Below are positions 42,733 to 51,392 of a DNA stretch of 64,000 bases, piece after piece (the stretch's first letter is position 1; every line of letters begins with the position of its first letter). The DNA comes from an uncultured Caryophanales bacterium. GTDB taxonomy: Bacteria > Bacillota_I > Bacilli_A > RF39 > UBA660. The notes below the pieces were generated by a model. The model did no database searches. It was not told the origin of the DNA and saw only the letters and a list, made by a program, of their open reading frames with translations. The DNA is taken from contig CAMYVT010000001.1 of NCBI GenBank assembly GCA_947302515.1, positions 1 to 64,000 on the forward strand. The letters are read 5' to 3'. The position numbers were made by a program, and so were the translations under genes.

Positions 42733-42759
42733 TTAAATAGTTATAGGAGGTTGGTATTG

Positions 42760-43077
42760 ATGAAAATAAAAAATCTTAAAATAACACCAGCACTACTTGC
42801 AATTGCTCTTGCATCATCAATAGGATCATGTGTTTTTAATCATCAAGCTACAGAACCAGTAGCATTTGATATTCCAGAAAGCAACCCAGCATTAGAACAA
42901 TTGATTCATCCCACAGAAGAGGCTGCAGAATCAGCACAATTTGATATTACAAATAGTTCACAAGCATTACAATATATTAATAAAGATGATGGTGAACAAC
43001 CAACATCAATTATTGATGATATAATGGAAGAGGTTTATGAGAGCACACCTGATGTAAAAATTGGCTTTTCTAAATAA
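42760..43077 (+). CDS. Small putative lipoprotein
   Basis: The protein has 105 residues. The N-terminus (MKIKNLKITPALLAIALASS) leads to IGSC, a fair lipobox with Cys23 as acylation site. The rest is acidic and has two related phrases (VAFDIPESNPALEQ and AQFDITNSSQALQY), so a short internal duplication is likely. Function unknown. ATG 42760 is used because AGGAGG is 9 nt upstream; the TTG at 42751 directly touches it. It has its own promoter and terminator. Confidence 0.62.
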   Translation: MKIKNLKITPALLAIALASSIGSCVFNHQATEPVAFDIPESNPALEQLIHPTEEAAESAQFDITNSSQALQYINKDDGEQPTSIIDDIMEEVYESTPDVKIGFSK

Positions 43078-43090
43078 AAGCCACTTTTTT
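43062..43090 (+). terminator. Terminator of the lipoprotein gene
   Basis: The stem TGGCTTTT/AAAAGCCA closes a CTAAAT loop; the stop codon bridges the loop and 3' arm. Six T follow. Confidence 0.82.
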
Positions 43091-43091
43091 A

Positions 43092-43119
43092 TTGCAAAAA
43101 AACAAAAATTTGATATAAT
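43092..43119 (+). promoter_or_regulatory. Promoter of rpmG
   Basis: TTGCAA (43092-43097) and TATAAT (43114-43119, preceded by TGA) are 16 nt apart, directly after the preceding terminator. Confidence 0.75.
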
Positions 43120-43147
43120 ACTGATAGACGTGTAAGGAGGGAAGAAA

Positions 43148-43312
43148 ATGGCTAAAGTAGGAAATAGACAATATAAAACTCTAGTATGTAGTGAATGTAA
43201 AGAAGAAAATTACAGAGAAGAAAAAAATGTAAGAAATACAACAGACCGTCTTGAAATGAATAAATACTGCCCTAAGTGTAGAAAACATACTGTACACAAA
43301 GAGAAGAAATAA
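43148..43312 (+). CDS. rpmG: Ribosomal protein bL33 (zinc form)
   Basis: The protein has 54 residues: [20 protein letters not shown], then [20 protein letters not shown] and [14 protein letters not shown]. Two CxxC pairs (CSEC and CPKC) make it the zinc-binding form of L33. GTAAGGAGGG lies just upstream of ATG 43148. It is a short gene between its own promoter and terminator; secE and nusG, which often follow rpmG, are not here. Confidence 0.93.
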   Translation: MAKVGNRQYKTLVCSECKEENYREEKNVRNTTDRLEMNKYCPKCRKHTVHKEKK

Positions 43313-43335
43313 AATAAGTCTAAAACTTATTTTTT
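43312..43335 (+). terminator. Terminator of rpmG
   Basis: The stem AAATAAGT/ACTTATTT with a CTAAA loop starts at the stop codon and is followed by T. Confidence 0.78.
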
Positions 43336-43355
43336 AGTTTGTTAGGAGTGATATT

Positions 43356-43913
43356 ATGATTAGTACAAATGATTTAAAAAATGGAATTACGATTGAATAT
43401 GAAGGTAATATTTTTGTTGTTATGGAAACACAACATGTTAAACCTGGAAAAGGAGCAGCAATCGTAAAAGCGAAGTTAAAAAATTTAAGAACAGGTGCTA
43501 TCTATGAACAAACATTTAATGCAGGAGTAAAAGTAGCGACTGCACGTATTGAAAAACAACAAATGCAATATCTTTATAATATGAATGATACTTTCTATTT
43601 TATGAATATGGAATCTTATGAACAAATGGAAATTCCTGCATCTAAAATAGGAGAACAAGCAAAATTATTAAAAGAAAATCTAGAAGTATATATTACTAGT
43701 TTTGAAGGAGAGATCTTAGGAATAGATTTACCAGATAAAGTAGAATTAGTAATTACTCATACAGAACCTGCTGTAAAAGGAAATACAACAACAAATGCTT
43801 TAAAAGATGCAACTTGTGAAACAGGTTTAATGGTAAGAGTACCATTATTTATCGAAGAAGGAGAAACAATAATTGTTTCAACTGCTGATGGAAAATATGT
43901 ATCAAGAGCTTGA
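43356..43913 (+). CDS. efp: Elongation factor P
   Basis: The protein has 185 residues. The KOW-like N-terminal domain carries the modification loop VKPGKGAA with the Lys at its tip, then the two OB domains with ITHTEPAVKGNTTTNALKDA and TGLMVRVPLFIEEGETI. It relieves ribosome stalling at proline stretches. Length and motifs are complete. GTTAGGAGTGAT precedes ATG 43356. The TGA stop is in the terminator loop. Confidence 0.97.
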   Translation: MISTNDLKNGITIEYEGNIFVVMETQHVKPGKGAAIVKAKLKNLRTGAIYEQTFNAGVKVATARIEKQQMQYLYNMNDTFYFMNMESYEQMEIPASKIGEQAKLLKENLEVYITSFEGEILGIDLPDKVELVITHTEPAVKGNTTTNALKDATCETGLMVRVPLFIEEGETIIVSTADGKYVSRA

Positions 43914-43924
43914 GCTCTTTTTAT
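43904..43924 (+). terminator. Terminator of efp
   Basis: The stem AAGAGC/GCTCTT with a TTGA loop containing the stop codon is followed by T. Confidence 0.78.
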
Positions 43925-44015
43925 TTTGCTGTTTAATTATGACAAATTTACAATTTAACTAGTTTTAAAAACTTGAAATGTAGTATAATAATGATATAAG
44001 GATAGGAGTATGTAT

Positions 44016-46259
44016 ATGGCAAAAAGACGTAGAAGAAGATCCACCAAAAAAGAAAGACTTGAATTAAAAAAAGAAATATATGCAATTCTTTTAATAATAG
44101 CTGCCATAATTGGTATAGGTAAATTGGGGCCTGCTGGTAAAATTGTTGCAGGGATAGCTTTATTTTTTACTGGATCTATTTATATAGTATTCTTAGCATT
44201 ATTATTAATTATAGGTATATATGTATTTATAAAAGATGAGTGGCCTGATTTTATTTCTACAAAGTTTTTAGGATTATATATATTCATAATTGGATTATTA
44301 TCGATTATGCATTGGAAGTTTATAGAATTATACAATGGTAATATGAGTATAATCTTTAAAAAAACAGTTGATGATTTAAGTATTGCGTTTAATATGTTAG
44401 TAAAAACAGGTAGTGTTCCAGATAGTATCAATACTGGAGGAGGACTTGTAGGAAGTTGTTTTGCCAGCATATTTGCAACACTATTTTCAATTACGGGTAT
44501 GAAAATAATAACAGTAACATTCTTAGTAGTAGGTATTATAATGTTTACTGGTTTCTCAATTAGTGAATTTTTAAGAAATACTATGGATGATGTAAAAGAC
44601 AAAAAAGATTCATTATTAAAGAATTTATGTGAAGAAGAAGATGAAGAAGAGGAAGAAAAGAAAAAAGTAATTATTAGTAATGGTAATGAAATAGAAGAAG
44701 TAGAAAAACCAACTATTAAGAGTCTCGATGATTTAAAGAAAACAGAACAACAAGAAATAAAAGAAGAAAAAGAAGAAAAACCTCATAATACAATTAATCC
44801 ATCTTATCAATTACCACCTCTTGATTTATTAAATAAACCTAAAGGTAAAAACAAAGGTATGGATAATGCTGCAATTGAGGCAAATATAACTAAACTTGAG
44901 GAAGTATTAAGAAGCTTTGGAGTAAATGCTAAAGTAGTAGAAGTACACATAGGACCTACAGTTGCACAGTATGAACTAGAGATAGCAAGTGGAACGCGAG
45001 TAAACAAAATAACAACACTTAGTCGTGAAATAGCTCTTGCTTTATCAAAGAAGGATGTACGTATAGAAGCACCTATTCCAGGAAAGAGTACAGTAGGAAT
45101 AGAATTTGCAAATGATACACCAGCTACTGTTAGTTTTTATGAAATAATGGCAAGTAAAGCGATGCTTCAAAATCAAGATAAAAAATTGATGGTACCTTTA
45201 GGTAAATCAATTATGGGAGATATTGGAGTATGTGAAATTAATAAAATGCCACACTTGCTTATTGCTGGTACTACGGGTTCTGGTAAATCTGTTTGTGTAA
45301 ATGGTATTATTTGTTCAATACTTATGAGAGCTAAACCAGATGAAGTAAAACTTGCTTTAGTTGATCCTAAAGTAGTTGAATTATCTATTTATAATGGGGT
45401 TCCTCATTTAGTACGTGAAGTTGTATCTGATCCTAAACAAGCTGCTATTTTATTACAAAAAATGGTAAACGAAATGGAAAAAAGATATCATATGTTTGCA
45501 AGTACTGGTACTAAGAAGATTGAAGGATATAATGATTATGTTGAAAACTATAATAAGAAGCATCCTGATGATCCTATGGAGAAAATGCCATACATCGTAA
45601 TTATTATTGATGAGTTATCTGATTTAATGATGGTTGCTGCTAAAGAAGTTGAAGATTCTATCTTAAGAATTACTCAAAAAGCAAGAGCAGCAGGATTACA
45701 TTTAATAGTTGCAACTCAAAGACCATCTACTGAAGTAATTACTGGTTTAATTAAAGCTAATATCCCATCTCGTATAGCTTTTGCTGTAGGATCTGGAATT
45801 GATTCAAGAACTATCCTTGATCAAGTGGGGGCTGAAAAGTTATTGGGTAAAGGAGATATGTTCTTCTTACCAATTGGTCAAAATACTCCAACTCGTATTC
45901 AAGGATCATTTATAACTGATGACGAAATTGCTAAGGTAATAGATTTTACAAAAAAACAACAAAGTGCTCAATATGATGATTCATTTGTAAAACTTGAAGA
46001 TGAAAAGAATGAATCGATTGACTCAGATTTAGAACCAACTGAAGTTGAAGGGGATAGTCTATATGATGAAATAAAAGATTTTGTTATTAAACAACAAAAA
46101 GCTTCTGCTTCACTATTACAAAGAAAGTTTAAAATTGGTTACAATAAGGCTGCTACAATGATTGATAAATTAGAAGAAGATGGTATTATTGGCCCAGCTA
46201 CTGGTAATTCTAAACCTCGAGAAGTACTGTTTAAATATGAAAAGACAGATGATGAATAA
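44016..46259 (+). CDS. ftsK: DNA translocase FtsK/SpoIIIE
   Basis: The protein has 747 residues. It has a basic start (MAKRRRRRS), four membrane helices to about residue 190, an acidic linker and the alpha/beta motor with Walker A LIAGTTGSGKSVCVNG (about 413-428), Walker B YIVIIIDELSDLMM, ATQRPSTEVITGLIKANIP and a C-terminal winged-helix gamma domain (ASASLLQRKFKIGYNKA). It pumps chromosomal DNA through the septum. ATG 44016 is chosen since TAGGAG ends 7 nt upstream; ATG 44010 is only 1 nt from it. Confidence 0.96.
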   Translation: MAKRRRRRSTKKERLELKKEIYAILLIIAAIIGIGKLGPAGKIVAGIALFFTGSIYIVFLALLLIIGIYVFIKDEWPDFISTKFLGLYIFIIGLLSIMHWKFIELYNGNMSIIFKKTVDDLSIAFNMLVKTGSVPDSINTGGGLVGSCFASIFATLFSITGMKIITVTFLVVGIIMFTGFSISEFLRNTMDDVKDKKDSLLKNLCEEEDEEEEEKKKVIISNGNEIEEVEKPTIKSLDDLKKTEQQEIKEEKEEKPHNTINPSYQLPPLDLLNKPKGKNKGMDNAAIEANITKLEEVLRSFGVNAKVVEVHIGPTVAQYELEIASGTRVNKITTLSREIALALSKKDVRIEAPIPGKSTVGIEFANDTPATVSFYEIMASKAMLQNQDKKLMVPLGKSIMGDIGVCEINKMPHLLIAGTTGSGKSVCVNGIICSILMRAKPDEVKLALVDPKVVELSIYNGVPHLVREVVSDPKQAAILLQKMVNEMEKRYHMFASTGTKKIEGYNDYVENYNKKHPDDPMEKMPYIVIIIDELSDLMMVAAKEVEDSILRITQKARAAGLHLIVATQRPSTEVITGLIKANIPSRIAFAVGSGIDSRTILDQVGAEKLLGKGDMFFLPIGQNTPTRIQGSFITDDEIAKVIDFTKKQQSAQYDDSFVKLEDEKNESIDSDLEPTEVEGDSLYDEIKDFVIKQQKASASLLQRKFKIGYNKAATMIDKLEEDGIIGPATGNSKPREVLFKYEKTDDE

Positions 46260-46273
46260 TCATCTGTTTTTTT
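46245..46273 (+). terminator. Terminator of ftsK
   Basis: The 9-bp stem ACAGATGAT/ATCATCTGT has a GAATA loop with the stop codon at the loop/3' arm and a T run of eight. Confidence 0.88.
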
Positions 46274-46295
46274 GTTTGTACTAGAAGATAGTATT

Positions 46296-46304
46296 TGTTA
46301 TAAT
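46296..46304 (+). promoter_or_regulatory. Extended -10 promoter of deoD
   Basis: TGTTATAAT lies 27 nt before the deoD start. Confidence 0.65.
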
Positions 46305-46331
46305 TAAAATAAGAAAGAAGGTTATAAATAT

Positions 46332-47036
46332 ATGCCAACACCACATATTGAAAGTAAAAAAGAAGATATTGCTAGAGTTGTTTTAATGCCTGGAGATCCA
46401 CTTCGTGCAAAATATATTGCTGAAAAGTATTTAGAAAATCCTAGACTGGTTAATGATGTAAGAAATATGTTTGCTTATACTGGTATGTATAAAGGAAGAG
46501 AAGTAACTGTCTTTGCATCAGGTATGGGTAATGCCAGTATGGGGATTTACTCATATGAATTATTTAAAGAATATGATGTGGATGCAATTATTAGAGTTGG
46601 TAGTTGTGGAGCATTTAAAGAAGATTTAAATTTATATGATATTTTAATAGTGGAAAACAGTTACTCAACATCATTTTATTTAAAAGAACTAAATGGTGAT
46701 CAAGATAATTGTCTTCAAGGTAATCCAGAAATAAATGAAAGACTTGAAAAAGCTGCTACACATTTAGGTTATGGAGTACATTTAGGAAGTGTTTATTGTA
46801 CAGATGTATTCTATAATTATGTAGATATTGAAAGCTTAAGAGATTATTTTAATTGTTATGCTACTGAGATGGAAACATTTGCTTTATTTGCTAATGCTAG
46901 ACATTTTAATAAAAGAGCATCAGCAATTCTTACAGTATCAGACAATTTAATAACTCATGAAGAAACATCATCAGAAGAAAGGGAAAAATCATTTGATAGA
47001 ATGATTGAGACTGCATTAGAATCACTTGTATTCTAA
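46332..47036 (+). CDS. deoD: Purine nucleoside phosphorylase DeoD-type
   Basis: The protein has 234 residues. The conserved features of the hexameric class are present: MPTPHIESKKEDIARVVLMP with GDPLRAKYIAEKYL, SGMGNASMGIYSYELF, IRVGSCGAF (phosphate/ribose site), ATEMETFALFANA (purine and ribose contacts) and TVSDNLITHEETSSEER. It splits purine nucleosides with phosphate in salvage. The AAGAAGGTTATAAAT segment upstream has a modest ribosome binding site. Confidence 0.96.
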   Translation: MPTPHIESKKEDIARVVLMPGDPLRAKYIAEKYLENPRLVNDVRNMFAYTGMYKGREVTVFASGMGNASMGIYSYELFKEYDVDAIIRVGSCGAFKEDLNLYDILIVENSYSTSFYLKELNGDQDNCLQGNPEINERLEKAATHLGYGVHLGSVYCTDVFYNYVDIESLRDYFNCYATEMETFALFANARHFNKRASAILTVSDNLITHEETSSEEREKSFDRMIETALESLVF

Positions 47037-47059
47037 TAATTAATTCAGGAGGTGGTAAG

Positions 47060-48331
47060 GTGCAATACATAAAAAAAGATTTAGGTTCATTTAATCTTCA
47101 TATGATTAAAACTGATAAGTTTAAAACTATTACTATGCGAATAGTTTTTCATAGTCCAATAAAAAAAGATGAAATAACAAAAAGAATTATCTTATCAGAT
47201 ATTCTATTACAATCAACTGAAAAGTATTCTACAAAGAGAAATATGATTATTGAAGCAGAAGAATTATATGCAGCAGACATCTATAATAATACTCAAAGAA
47301 TTGGTAATTATATTATGACTAGTTTTATACTTAATGTTTTAAATGATAAATATACTGAAAAAGGCAATTTAGAAAAAGCCTTAGAATTTATGAGTGAAAT
47401 AATTTATCATCCAGATATAAAGAATAATAGTTTTAAAGAAGATAAATTATCTATAGTAAAAAAGAATTGTGAAGTTTCTTTATCATCAATAAAAGAAGAT
47501 CCACAAGATTATTCATTAATTAGATTAAAAGAAGCTTATGATAAAGATAATCCTATATCATATAGAATGATGGGATATTTTGAAGATCTAGATAAAATTA
47601 ATACTTCTAATCTTTATGCATATTATAAAAAAATGATTGAAAATGATTTTGCAGATATTTATATAGTAGGAGATTTTGAACCGGAAGAATTATTGCTATT
47701 AATAAAGAAATATTATAAATTTAGAAAAATTAAGAGAAAAAGAGTTGCTTTAGAAATAAATAATAAACCATGTCGTAGAAGAAGACTAATTGCTAAAGAA
47801 AAAATAGAAAATTCTCAATCTAAATTAGCAATTGCTTGTCCAATTAACAAATTAAAAAATTATGATAAGAATTATCCATTGGTATTAGGTAATATTATTT
47901 TGGGTGGAGGAGTAGATTCTAAACTATTTAGAGAAGTAAGAGAGAAGAACTCTTTATGTTATTCAATTGGTTCTAATTATAGTAAATTAGATAATATGAT
48001 GATAATAGGAGCAGGAATAGATAAGATTAATTTTAATAAAACGGTTGATTTAGTTACTAAGATTATTGAAAAATTAAAGAAAGGGAAGTTTACTGATAAA
48101 GATGTAAAGGTAGCAAAAGAATACTATGAGTCAAGTATTACATCTATAGAAGAAAGTCCTATGAATTTAATAAGAGAATATTTAACACAAGAAATGTTAA
48201 ATGTAGAACCATATACAGAACGAGCAAAAATCATGAAAAAAGTTACTAAAGGAGAAATAGTAAAAACTTATAAAAAGATTAAAATGGATACAATATTTCT
48301 ACTAGAAGGTGATACTGATGAAGACAATTAA
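47060..48331 (+). CDS. M16-family peptidase-like protein, YmfF type
   Basis: The protein has 423 residues, starting at GTG 47060 behind AGGAGGTGGTAAG. It shows the two-lobed M16 fold (SKLAIACPINKLKNYDKNYP, VLGNIILGGGVDSKLFREVR, EKNSLCYSIGS) but no HxxEH zinc motif, as in YmfF of Bacillus, the non-catalytic partner of YmfH. The two genes overlap by 14 nt, fitting a heterodimer. The substrate is unknown. Confidence 0.85.
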   Translation: MQYIKKDLGSFNLHMIKTDKFKTITMRIVFHSPIKKDEITKRIILSDILLQSTEKYSTKRNMIIEAEELYAADIYNNTQRIGNYIMTSFILNVLNDKYTEKGNLEKALEFMSEIIYHPDIKNNSFKEDKLSIVKKNCEVSLSSIKEDPQDYSLIRLKEAYDKDNPISYRMMGYFEDLDKINTSNLYAYYKKMIENDFADIYIVGDFEPEELLLLIKKYYKFRKIKRKRVALEINNKPCRRRRLIAKEKIENSQSKLAIACPINKLKNYDKNYPLVLGNIILGGGVDSKLFREVREKNSLCYSIGSNYSKLDNMMIIGAGIDKINFNKTVDLVTKIIEKLKKGKFTDKDVKVAKEYYESSITSIEESPMNLIREYLTQEMLNVEPYTERAKIMKKVTKGEIVKTYKKIKMDTIFLLEGDTDEDN

Positions 48332-49601
48332 TTTAGAAGGATTAGATAAGACTCTTTATCAAGAAACCTTACTTAATGGTTTAGATATTTATTTAATACC
48401 ATATGAAGATAAGAAAAATTACTATATTAGTTATGCTACTAGATATGGTAGTGATGTAATGAGTTTTATTACAGAAGCTGGAGAATTTACTCCTCCTTTA
48501 GGAGTAGCCCATTATTTAGAACATAAAATGTTTGAAGAACAATCTGGAGAAGATCCATTTACATTTTTCTCTAATAGTGGAAGTGATGGTAATGCTTCAA
48601 CTTCATATGAATATACTCAATATATTTGTAGGGGTAATAAGAACTTTGAAGATAATCTTAGGTATTTAATTAAATATGTAAATAATCCATATTTTACAGA
48701 CAAAAATGTTGAAAAAGAAAAGGGTATAATTGCAGAAGAATTAAAAATGTATAATGATATACCTGATTATAAATTAGAAATGAAATTAAGAGAAAATATC
48801 TATCATAAGAGTTCTAGAAAATATGATATAGGTGGAACAGTATCAGAAATAAAGAAAATAACTAAAGAAGACTTATATAAGTGTTATGAAGCTTTCTATA
48901 CACCAAATAATATGTTTATTTTAATTACTGGTAATTTTGATAAAGAAAAAGCATTAGATATTATTAAAGAAGAATTAGAAAATAAAGATAGTAGACCAAT
49001 TCCTAAAGTAATATATGAAAAAGAACCTCCTAAAGTGGTAAAAGAAGAAGATGAATTAATTGAAAATATTGAGATACCTAAAATAGCATATAGTATTAAA
49101 ATACCTAAAAAATCAATTAATTTAAAAGATATGGAAAGAGATCTATATTTAAGTATGTTAACTACTATTATTTTCGGTGCTTCATCAGAATTTAAAGAAA
49201 GAGTAAGACAAAATAAAATATTAAATGAATTTTACGCTGATTGGGAAAATGAACATGATTATATGACTTATTATATTCTTGCATCTTCTACAGATCCTGA
49301 TGAATTATTAAAAGAAATTAAATATGAGTTAAGCCATATATCTATAGCAAAAAAAGTCTTTGAAAGAATAAAAAAAGTATGGATTGCTAATGAAATAAAA
49401 TCAATTGATAATATTAATAAAACTCAAAGTAATATGTTTGATGATATTATTAATTATGGTAAGATTTATGAGAATAGACTAGATATAATTAAAAAGATGA
49501 ATGTTAAAGTATTAGAATCACTTCTTAAGAAATTAGATTTAAAAGAAACATGTATTATAAAAATGTATAGTAAAAATAATAAAGAAATTATTGAACAATA
49601 A
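48318..49601 (+). CDS. M16-family zinc peptidase, YmfH type
   Basis: The protein has 427 residues. The catalytic motif HYLEHKMFEE (inverted HxxEH) is present, followed by SNSGSDGNASTSYEYTQY and the third ligand Glu in EKGIIAEELKMY. This is the catalytic member of the YmfF/YmfH pair. Start ATG 48318 with AAGGTGAT upstream; an alternative GTG 48309 lies on the ribosome binding site. Translationally coupled with its partner. Confidence 0.88.
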   Translation: MKTINLEGLDKTLYQETLLNGLDIYLIPYEDKKNYYISYATRYGSDVMSFITEAGEFTPPLGVAHYLEHKMFEEQSGEDPFTFFSNSGSDGNASTSYEYTQYICRGNKNFEDNLRYLIKYVNNPYFTDKNVEKEKGIIAEELKMYNDIPDYKLEMKLRENIYHKSSRKYDIGGTVSEIKKITKEDLYKCYEAFYTPNNMFILITGNFDKEKALDIIKEELENKDSRPIPKVIYEKEPPKVVKEEDELIENIEIPKIAYSIKIPKKSINLKDMERDLYLSMLTTIIFGASSEFKERVRQNKILNEFYADWENEHDYMTYYILASSTDPDELLKEIKYELSHISIAKKVFERIKKVWIANEIKSIDNINKTQSNMFDDIINYGKIYENRLDIIKKMNVKVLESLLKKLDLKETCIIKMYSKNNKEIIEQ

Positions 49602-49610
49602 TTTCTTTTT
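49581..49610 (+). terminator. Terminator of the M16 pair
   Basis: The stem AGAAATTATTG/CAATAATTTCT contains the last codons and the stop codon, with an A/T flanked end. Confidence 0.8.
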
Positions 49611-49624
49611 ATTGTATTTTATAT

Positions 49625-49630
49625 TATAAT
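49625..49630 (+). promoter_or_regulatory. -10 box of the radical SAM operon
   Basis: TATAAT (49625-49630) lies 31 nt before the first gene of a five-gene operon; the -35 region is not clear. Confidence 0.5.
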
Positions 49631-49661
49631 AGTAATAGTAGTATAAAAAGGTAGGATAAAG

Positions 49662-51392
49662 ATGAAAGATATATTAAGAAGAGTGTTCTTATTAACACCA
49701 CTTTTATTTCTTCCTTTAATAGCAAATGCCTCTGATAGTGATTCTTCAATGCTATCATTTGCTGTAATATGGGTTTTATTTGAAACACTTCATTGGTCAT
49801 TTGGTATTTTTAAACCCTTAGGAAGTATATTAGATTCTAAATTTAATTTAAAAGGCTCTTTCTGGATATTTTTTGTTTTAAGAGCAGCAATACTAATAGT
49901 AATTATTCCGATATATCCAGAAGCATTTATTTTAGATTTCTTTGGATTATTTGTAGGTGCATTTGCAATGGCATTTATTGAAATGTTCGTAAAAATGAAA
50001 GAAGGAGGTACTGATATGGGTATCGTAACAGTAAATAATGGAAAAATTATTTGTCCTAAATGTGGAAAAGAAATGGCAGTAGGTAATACAAGATGTACTT
50101 CTTGTGGTACAGATTTAAAAGCTCAACCATTAATTTGTCCCAAATGTAAAACAGAAAATTTACAAACATCTCGTTTTTGTAAGAGTTGTGGAGGGCCATT
50201 AGAATCAAATGTTCCTGTTGGCTTCTTAGGAGATACTTTAAGTGAACCAAAACAATGCCCTAAATGTAAAAAAGAAATAACAGTAGTATCTAAATTCTGT
50301 CCAAGTTGTGGAGAAAATGTAGAAAAACTAATGGGAAGAATTCAAATACCAATACCAAAAGCAAGTGCTGGTACTCCAGTTAATAGGACAGCTTTTGATA
50401 ATCAATTAATTACTGGAACAGAAGATGAAGCAATAAAATACTTAGTACAAAAAGAATTAAGTAAAGATCCTAGCTATAAAGGTAAAACATTAGCTACTAT
50501 AGAAACAAAAAAAATAATAATGACTTTAATATATGTTGTATTATTATTCATTTTATTATCAATATATATGGCATATCATACTTACTTATTCTTAGGAATA
50601 GTAATTATTACTGTTATGACAATAATATATTTTAAAGTTACTATGAATTTTAAAATAGAAAAATATATTGAGAAAGAAATACAAAAAAGGCCAGATGAAA
50701 AAATTAGTTATATAACATCAAGTATTTTATCAGGAGCAACATCAAGTAAAGCATTATCAAGAGTTTTTTCTTTAATAATGTTTATAGTAGCTATAGGTAG
50801 TTTTGTATTACTATTTAAAGAACCACATTTAATATATGAAAATTATGCAGGAGAAAAAGCATTAAGATATTATACTTATGGAATATTTAATAATCCAAAA
50901 GAATTAACTATTCCTTCTAATGTTGAGGGTAAAAAAGTATTAGGTATTAGAGGAGATGTCTTTAAAAATGTAAAAACTATAGAAAAAGTAACTCTTCCAA
51001 ATACTATACAAGAAATAAGAGGAGGAGCATTCCAGAATTGTGTTAATTTAAAAGAAATAAATTTACCTGAAGGATTAGATGAAATTCATGGAGATACTTT
51101 TAATGGATGTTCTAGTCTAGAAACTATAGTTATACCAGAAGGAGTATCAAGAATAGGTGGTTCTGCTTTTAGAAATTGTATAAGACTAAGTAATGTTACA
51201 ATACCTAAATCAGTAACAGAAATAGGTAGTTCTGCTTTTAGAAATACAAATATAGGTAAAGTATGTATTTCAGAATCAGCTTATGTAAATGAAAGAGCTT
51301 TTAAAGAAACATATCCAGTAATTACTTATTATGAAAATGATTGTGAGGTAGTAAGTTATTATAATGAGGATGATTACGATGACTACTACTAA
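49662..51392 (+). CDS. Membrane protein with zinc ribbons and BspA-type leucine-rich repeats
   Basis: The protein has 576 residues. Order: a signal-like helix and two to three more membrane helices (to about 110), then four zinc ribbons of the CxxC type (CPKCGKEMAV, CTSCGTDLK, CPKCKTENLQ, CKSCGGPLE, CPKCKKEITV, CPSCGENVE), two further membrane helices (about 288-330) and one at about 370-385, and an LRR_5 region (LPNTIQEIRGGAFQNCVNLK, IPEGVSRIGGSAFRNC, IPKSVTEIGSSAFRN). The end is acidic and Tyr-rich. It may be a sensor or scaffold. It heads the operon and its last 14 nt carry the start of the radical SAM gene. Confidence 0.72.
   Translation: MKDILRRVFLLTPLLFLPLIANASDSDSSMLSFAVIWVLFETLHWSFGIFKPLGSILDSKFNLKGSFWIFFVLRAAILIVIIPIYPEAFILDFFGLFVGAFAMAFIEMFVKMKEGGTDMGIVTVNNGKIICPKCGKEMAVGNTRCTSCGTDLKAQPLICPKCKTENLQTSRFCKSCGGPLESNVPVGFLGDTLSEPKQCPKCKKEITVVSKFCPSCGENVEKLMGRIQIPIPKASAGTPVNRTAFDNQLITGTEDEAIKYLVQKELSKDPSYKGKTLATIETKKIIMTLIYVVLLFILLSIYMAYHTYLFLGIVIITVMTIIYFKVTMNFKIEKYIEKEIQKRPDEKISYITSSILSGATSSKALSRVFSLIMFIVAIGSFVLLFKEPHLIYENYAGEKALRYYTYGIFNNPKELTIPSNVEGKKVLGIRGDVFKNVKTIEKVTLPNTIQEIRGGAFQNCVNLKEINLPEGLDEIHGDTFNGCSSLETIVIPEGVSRIGGSAFRNCIRLSNVTIPKSVTEIGSSAFRNTNIGKVCISESAYVNERAFKETYPVITYYENDCEVVSYYNEDDYDDYY

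Noticed and set aside
42751..42759. TTG 42751 as lipoprotein start
   Set aside because: It directly abuts the AGGAGG site, while ATG 42760 is at normal distance.
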